Source of the DNA: Thalassoglobus sp. JC818
GTDB lineage: Bacteria > Planctomycetota > Planctomycetia > Planctomycetales > Planctomycetaceae
Length of the DNA stretch: 64,000 nt
Assembly (NCBI RefSeq): GCF_040717535.1
Contig: NZ_JBFEFI010000003.1
Span: 752,001 to 816,000 of the forward strand
Direction: 5' to 3'
The position numbers and the translations under genes are program-made. Within the stretch, counting starts at the first letter, position 1. Each line of letters begins with the position of its first letter. The notes below the pieces were generated by a model. It was not told where the DNA came from and did no database searches. It saw only the letters and a list, made by a program, of their open reading frames with translations. This document shows positions 62,145 to 64,000 of the stretch, piece by piece.

Positions 62145-63662
62145 ATGTTGATTCCGCATCGACAACCTGGAGCCGTGAATCTCCGCAAAGAGATTCCACT
62201 GGCGAGTTTCGTTGGCTGTCCCGACATTACCGTTTCGGAAGTGGCGGCTCACACCGACGATTGCACCCCAGGTTGCCTGTTTGTCACTCTTCCTGGAACA
62301 CAATCCCACGGCCGTGATCATATTCCCCTTGCCCTCCAACGCGGGGTCGCGGCAATCCTCACTGATTACCCACTCGCGGACATTTCACTTCCTCAGTGCA
62401 TCGTTCCAGATGTCCGGAAAGCGTACGGTCAACTTTGTCATGCCATGTACGGTCATCCTTCCCGTCGAATGGGAATCGCAGGGGTGACTGGCACGAATGG
62501 CAAAACGACCACCACGTGGATTTTGAGGTCCCTTCTCCAATCTGCCTCTCGATCAACCGGTCTGATTGGAACGATCGAATACAACGACGGCGTTCATTCA
62601 GAGCCCTCAACTCTGACAACGCCCGATGCGATGACGACGGCCCGACTGCTCGCAGCGATGCGAGATCGCCAGACAAATTACGCGGCAATTGAATTGTCGA
62701 GTCATGCTCTGGCACAAGGACGGCCCGAAGGACTTGGACTGGATGTCGCGGTCATCACCAACGTGACTCATGACCACCTCGATTATCATGAATCACTCGA
62801 CCAGTACATCGCAGCCAAAGCCAAAATCATCGACTACTTAAAGCCGGAAGGCATCCTGATCGTCAACACAGAGTGCCCGCATTGGGAGAAATTCATCCCG
62901 GAGCAAGAAAGGCGTGTTCGCGTCCTTTCCTTCGGGGCGACTGACGATGCAGATATCTTCCCCGAGATTTTGGAACTCTCATCGAGCGGTTCACGATTCC
63001 GGATGCATTACGGAGTGGAACGTTTCGATTGTGAGATTCCACTCACTGGAAAACATAATGTCTCGAATGCTGCTGCAGCTGCTTGTGCTGCACTGCACTT
63101 GGGACTGACTACCGAAGAAATCCAGGCTGGTCTTGCGAAGTGTCCTCCGGTTCCCGGTCGACTTGAGTCCGTCAATTGCGGACAAAACTTCAGCGTCTAT
63201 GTGGACTATGCCCACACCGACGACGCAATTCAGCATGCGATTCAAACGGTTCGTCCGTTGACATCGGGACAGACAACAATTGTCTTCGGTGCTGGCGGAG
63301 AACGAGATCGATTCAAGCGTCGAAAGATGGCGGTGGCAGCTGCTGCCGCAGATAAGGTGATCGTCACGAGTGACAACCCACGCGGTGAGTCACCGGAACA
63401 GATTATCGAAGACATCATGGAAGGTTTTGCGTCAACGTCGGTGAAACCGATCATTGAAATTGACCGAAGAAAAGCCATCCAGCGTGCAATTAGCGAAGCC
63501 AGAGGCGGTGATGCCGTCCTCGTGGCAGGCAAAGGGCACGAACGATTTCAGATTGTCGGCAATCAGCGTCTTCCATTTGACGATGTCGCAGTTTGTCGAG
63601 AAGCGATTCAATGGAATTTTCGCACGCTCCATCGCGTCGAAGCAACGGCGAAGGTCGCCTGA
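62145..63662 (+). CDS. murE: UDP-MurNAc-tripeptide synthetase (meso-diaminopimelate ligase)
   Basis: A 505-residue Mur ligase that adds the third residue to UDP-MurNAc-Ala-Glu in the cytoplasm. ATP-loop GVTGTNGKTTTTW (113-125), TTPDAMTTARLL, NVTHDHLDYH, ELSSHALAQGR and LTGKHNVSNAAAA are visible. The substrate-selecting box reads SDNPRGESPEQI; the DNPR sequence marks meso-diaminopimelate enzymes, in contrast to Lys-type enzymes. The ATG at 62145 gives the family length; a TTG at 62013 would add 44 residues. It is followed after 40 bases by murF. Together they show a peptidoglycan pathway. Confidence 0.95.
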   Translation: MLIPHRQPGAVNLRKEIPLASFVGCPDITVSEVAAHTDDCTPGCLFVTLPGTQSHGRDHIPLALQRGVAAILTDYPLADISLPQCIVPDVRKAYGQLCHAMYGHPSRRMGIAGVTGTNGKTTTTWILRSLLQSASRSTGLIGTIEYNDGVHSEPSTLTTPDAMTTARLLAAMRDRQTNYAAIELSSHALAQGRPEGLGLDVAVITNVTHDHLDYHESLDQYIAAKAKIIDYLKPEGILIVNTECPHWEKFIPEQERRVRVLSFGATDDADIFPEILELSSSGSRFRMHYGVERFDCEIPLTGKHNVSNAAAAACAALHLGLTTEEIQAGLAKCPPVPGRLESVNCGQNFSVYVDYAHTDDAIQHAIQTVRPLTSGQTTIVFGAGGERDRFKRRKMAVAAAAADKVIVTSDNPRGESPEQIIEDIMEGFASTSVKPIIEIDRRKAIQRAISEARGGDAVLVAGKGHERFQIVGNQRLPFDDVAVCREAIQWNFRTLHRVEATAKVA

Positions 63663-63702
63663 TGAGTCGCATCGAAAAGACCACAATTCGGAAGCGGAAA
63701 CA

Positions 63703-64000
63703 TGCAACCCATTGCGGTCGATGACCTGATCTCCGCAATCGGCGGAGTTCCCAACGGTTTACCAGCTGGCAACCCGGAAGTGACTCGAATTTGTATTGAT
63801 TCGAGACAAATTCAAGCGGGCGATGTCTTCTGGGCACTGGAAGGAAACAACTTTGACGGACACGAGTTTGTCGAGTCAGCTCTTCAGCAAGGAGCGCTGC
63901 TGGCAGTCGTGGAACCTGAAAGTTGCAGCCTCGAACGAACAATACAAGTTGCCGATACACTGATGGCCTTCTGGGATTTCGCAGAAGCCTACCGGCGTCA
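63703..64000 (+). CDS. murF: MurF, UDP-MurNAc-pentapeptide synthetase, 5' part (runs off right edge)
   Basis: The first 99 codons are present. The N-terminal domain pattern CIDSRQIQAGDVFWALEGNNFDGHEFVESAL is the family hallmark: Ser-Arg after an acidic residue, then Gly-Asp-x-Phe and a phosphate-contacting Gly-x-x-x-Asp-Gly-His. MurF adds D-Ala-D-Ala to UDP-MurNAc-tripeptide. GGAAGCGGAA in front of the ATG at 63703 serves as ribosome binding site. It lies 40 bases after murE, as in many dcw clusters. The ATP-binding domain lies beyond the window. Confidence 0.9.

Overview
The window reads as a stretch of planctomycete chromosome (order Planctomycetales, Planctomycetaceae-like). The evidence is lineage-typical content: a DUF1559 prepilin-like protein with a terminal H-x9-DG motif, an exported protein with an LEPR-XLL-type anchor motif, a formylglycine sulfatase, a DUF1570-type metallopeptidase-like protein, an ECF sigma factor overlapping a membrane Ser/Thr kinase, and long proteins of unknown function with signal peptides. 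No tRNA, rRNA, insertion sequence, integrase or CRISPR array was recognised. Base composition and codon use look even, so the window appears to be native chromosome.

Left part (1-19159). The 5' end of mqnA (menaquinone, futalosine route) faces hom (homoserine dehydrogenase). Next come a DHFR-fold protein, a TIM-barrel isomerase coupled to a sulfatase, a methyltransferase, and an exported beta-propeller protein. On the minus strand follow lhgO with a PyrK-like ferredoxin reductase, a DUF488 gene, a partial complex I cluster nuoI-nuoA-nuoC-nuoD without nuoB, and tdh. An exported amidohydrolase is convergent with cimA (citramalate synthase).

The cimA leader (19210-19353) is the best find. A 28-codon ORF with eight isoleucine codons is followed by a 14-bp terminator hairpin with a T-tract. 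The leader stop codon lies inside a 9-nt segment that can pair with the 5' arm of the terminator. This is the architecture of a ribosome-mediated attenuator for isoleucine, placed in front of the first step of the citramalate route to isoleucine.

Middle part (19642-41532). It holds an HpcH/HpaI-type aldolase, an MBL-fold hydrolase, several membrane or secreted proteins of unknown function (including a DUF3592 protein overlapping an arrestin-like protein), and an M14-like lipoprotein lacking a zinc ligand. A long minus-strand block follows. It contains a GspE-like protein whose Walker A, Walker B and His box are degenerate, a CNNM/CBS membrane protein, three GspF-like proteins, and four prepilin-like proteins. 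The chain from the last GspF through the four pilin-like genes runs through successive 4-bp start/stop overlaps. Next come a large membrane protein and an ABC-2 type permease. No secretin or intact assembly ATPase is in the window.

Right part (41779-64000). It holds a giant membrane protein with a degenerate spermidine-synthase-like half, a DUF1570-type protein convergent with a short SecA lacking the usual C-terminal third, and an acidic beta-helix protein built from about 27-residue repeats. These are followed by a Wza-like export lipoprotein with two secreted proteins, a UbiD-family decarboxylase, a zinc-ribbon/basic-tail protein, a VWA protein, and a sigma-kinase-coiled-coil operon. The window ends with murE and the start of murF, so the organism very probably makes meso-diaminopimelate peptidoglycan.

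All calls come from reading translated sequence and motifs; no database search was run. Start codons were chosen by reading frame, Shine-Dalgarno-like sequence and family length, and many planctomycete genes lack a clear Shine-Dalgarno sequence.
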